Below are positions 63,690 through 64,000 of a stretch of DNA of 64,000 nucleotides, piece by piece. The stretch lies in NCBI RefSeq assembly GCF_027596085.1, contig NC_072458.1, forward strand, positions 16,529,250-16,593,249, written 5' to 3'. The notes under the pieces were generated by a model. It ran no database searches and was not told the origin of the DNA. It saw nothing but the letters and a program-made list of their open reading frames with translations. The position numbers were made by a program, and so were the translations under genes. Origin of the DNA: Anoplopoma fimbria. Taxonomy: Eukaryota > Chordata > Actinopteri > Perciformes > Anoplopomatidae. Each line of letters starts with the position of its first letter. Position 1 is the first letter of the stretch.

Positions 63690-64000
63690 CTCCCTATACG
63701 CCCCATTGTACCGATTTTGGTTGTAGTTCCATGAGACATCCACTGGGGGTGATCGCGGGCGAGTCCAGATTGAATGGGAGTCTATCGGGCTAAACGGCTA
63801 ATTATGCCTCTTTCACCTGCTTGTCGTTGAAATATCGCAAATTTTATTGTAGATTCCGCAAGTTCAATATAGATTATGGTTCAAAAGTCAAATGAGTGAG
63901 TACTTATGTCCTTTCGATTTCTTACAGTTTGGGCCGTTGTTGGCCGTATACGCTAGCATTCTGCTAATGAATGCTGATTGGTCAGGGACGGACGGACTTG
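63690..64000. repeat. Dispersed fish repeat at right edge
   Basis: The ordered words GCGGGCGAGTCCAGATTGAA, AAACGGCTAATTATGCC and TTTCACCTGCTTGTCGTTGA recall a repeat found in many teleost genomes. The block runs to the window edge, so its right end is not seen. Family not named. Confidence 0.45.

Larger units (their letters stand above)
59973..64000. other. Right-hand region downstream of slc6a18
   Basis: The slc6a18 3' untranslated region comes first. After it are a (TTA)n tract at about 60969-60988, a GA-rich simple repeat at 61406-61446, a minus-strand LINE tail at 61940-62010 and a dispersed repeat at the right edge. A minus-strand stop-free stretch of about 155 codons (60438-60900) resembles nothing I know. 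No gene can be supported. Confidence 0.6.

Overview
The window looks like ray-finned fish (teleost) nuclear DNA. Its genes have many short coding exons in AT-rich introns. It carries long (TG)n tracts, 3' ends of fish-type LINEs with microsatellite tails, and a Tc1-type short element with TA target duplications. The proteins match vertebrate FHOD3, SLC6A19 and SLC6A18. I cannot name the species.

Layout: (1) 1-18.9 kb holds the 5' end of fhod3 on the minus strand. Three coding exons (18723-18887, 13147-13256, 10474-10541) encode the conserved amino terminus of this formin; the rest lies beyond the left edge. (2) 18.9-22.9 kb is the spacer between the divergently transcribed fhod3 and the transporter cluster. 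It contains a tandem duplication of about 1 kb and a perfect 21-bp hairpin. (3) 22.9-51.8 kb contains four intact head-to-tail slc6a19-like genes on the plus strand (called copies 1-4 here), each with 12 coding exons and conserved intron phases. A broken fifth slc6a19-like relic, split by an L2-type LINE, lies between copies 3 and 4. (4) 55.2-60.0 kb contains an intact 12-exon slc6a18 gene in the same direction. (5) 60-64 kb has no gene I can identify.

SLC6A19 (B0AT1) and SLC6A18 (B0AT3/XT2) are Na+-coupled neutral amino acid transporters with the LeuT fold. In mammals they sit in gut and kidney brush-border membranes with ACE2 or collectrin as partners, and are neighbouring genes. Here the slc6a19 side has expanded. 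Copies 1 and 2 look like conventional B0AT1 (634 aa each, the human length). Copies 3 and 4 (618 and 612 aa) are close sisters with near-identical internal exons. Both replace the two side chains expected to coordinate sodium Na1 in TM6 and TM7 (Ser277 to Ala, Asn309 to Thr), and both replace the pocket Phe282 by Trp. This is the most interesting signal in the window: a tandem pair of intact transporters that may have altered ion coupling and substrate choice.
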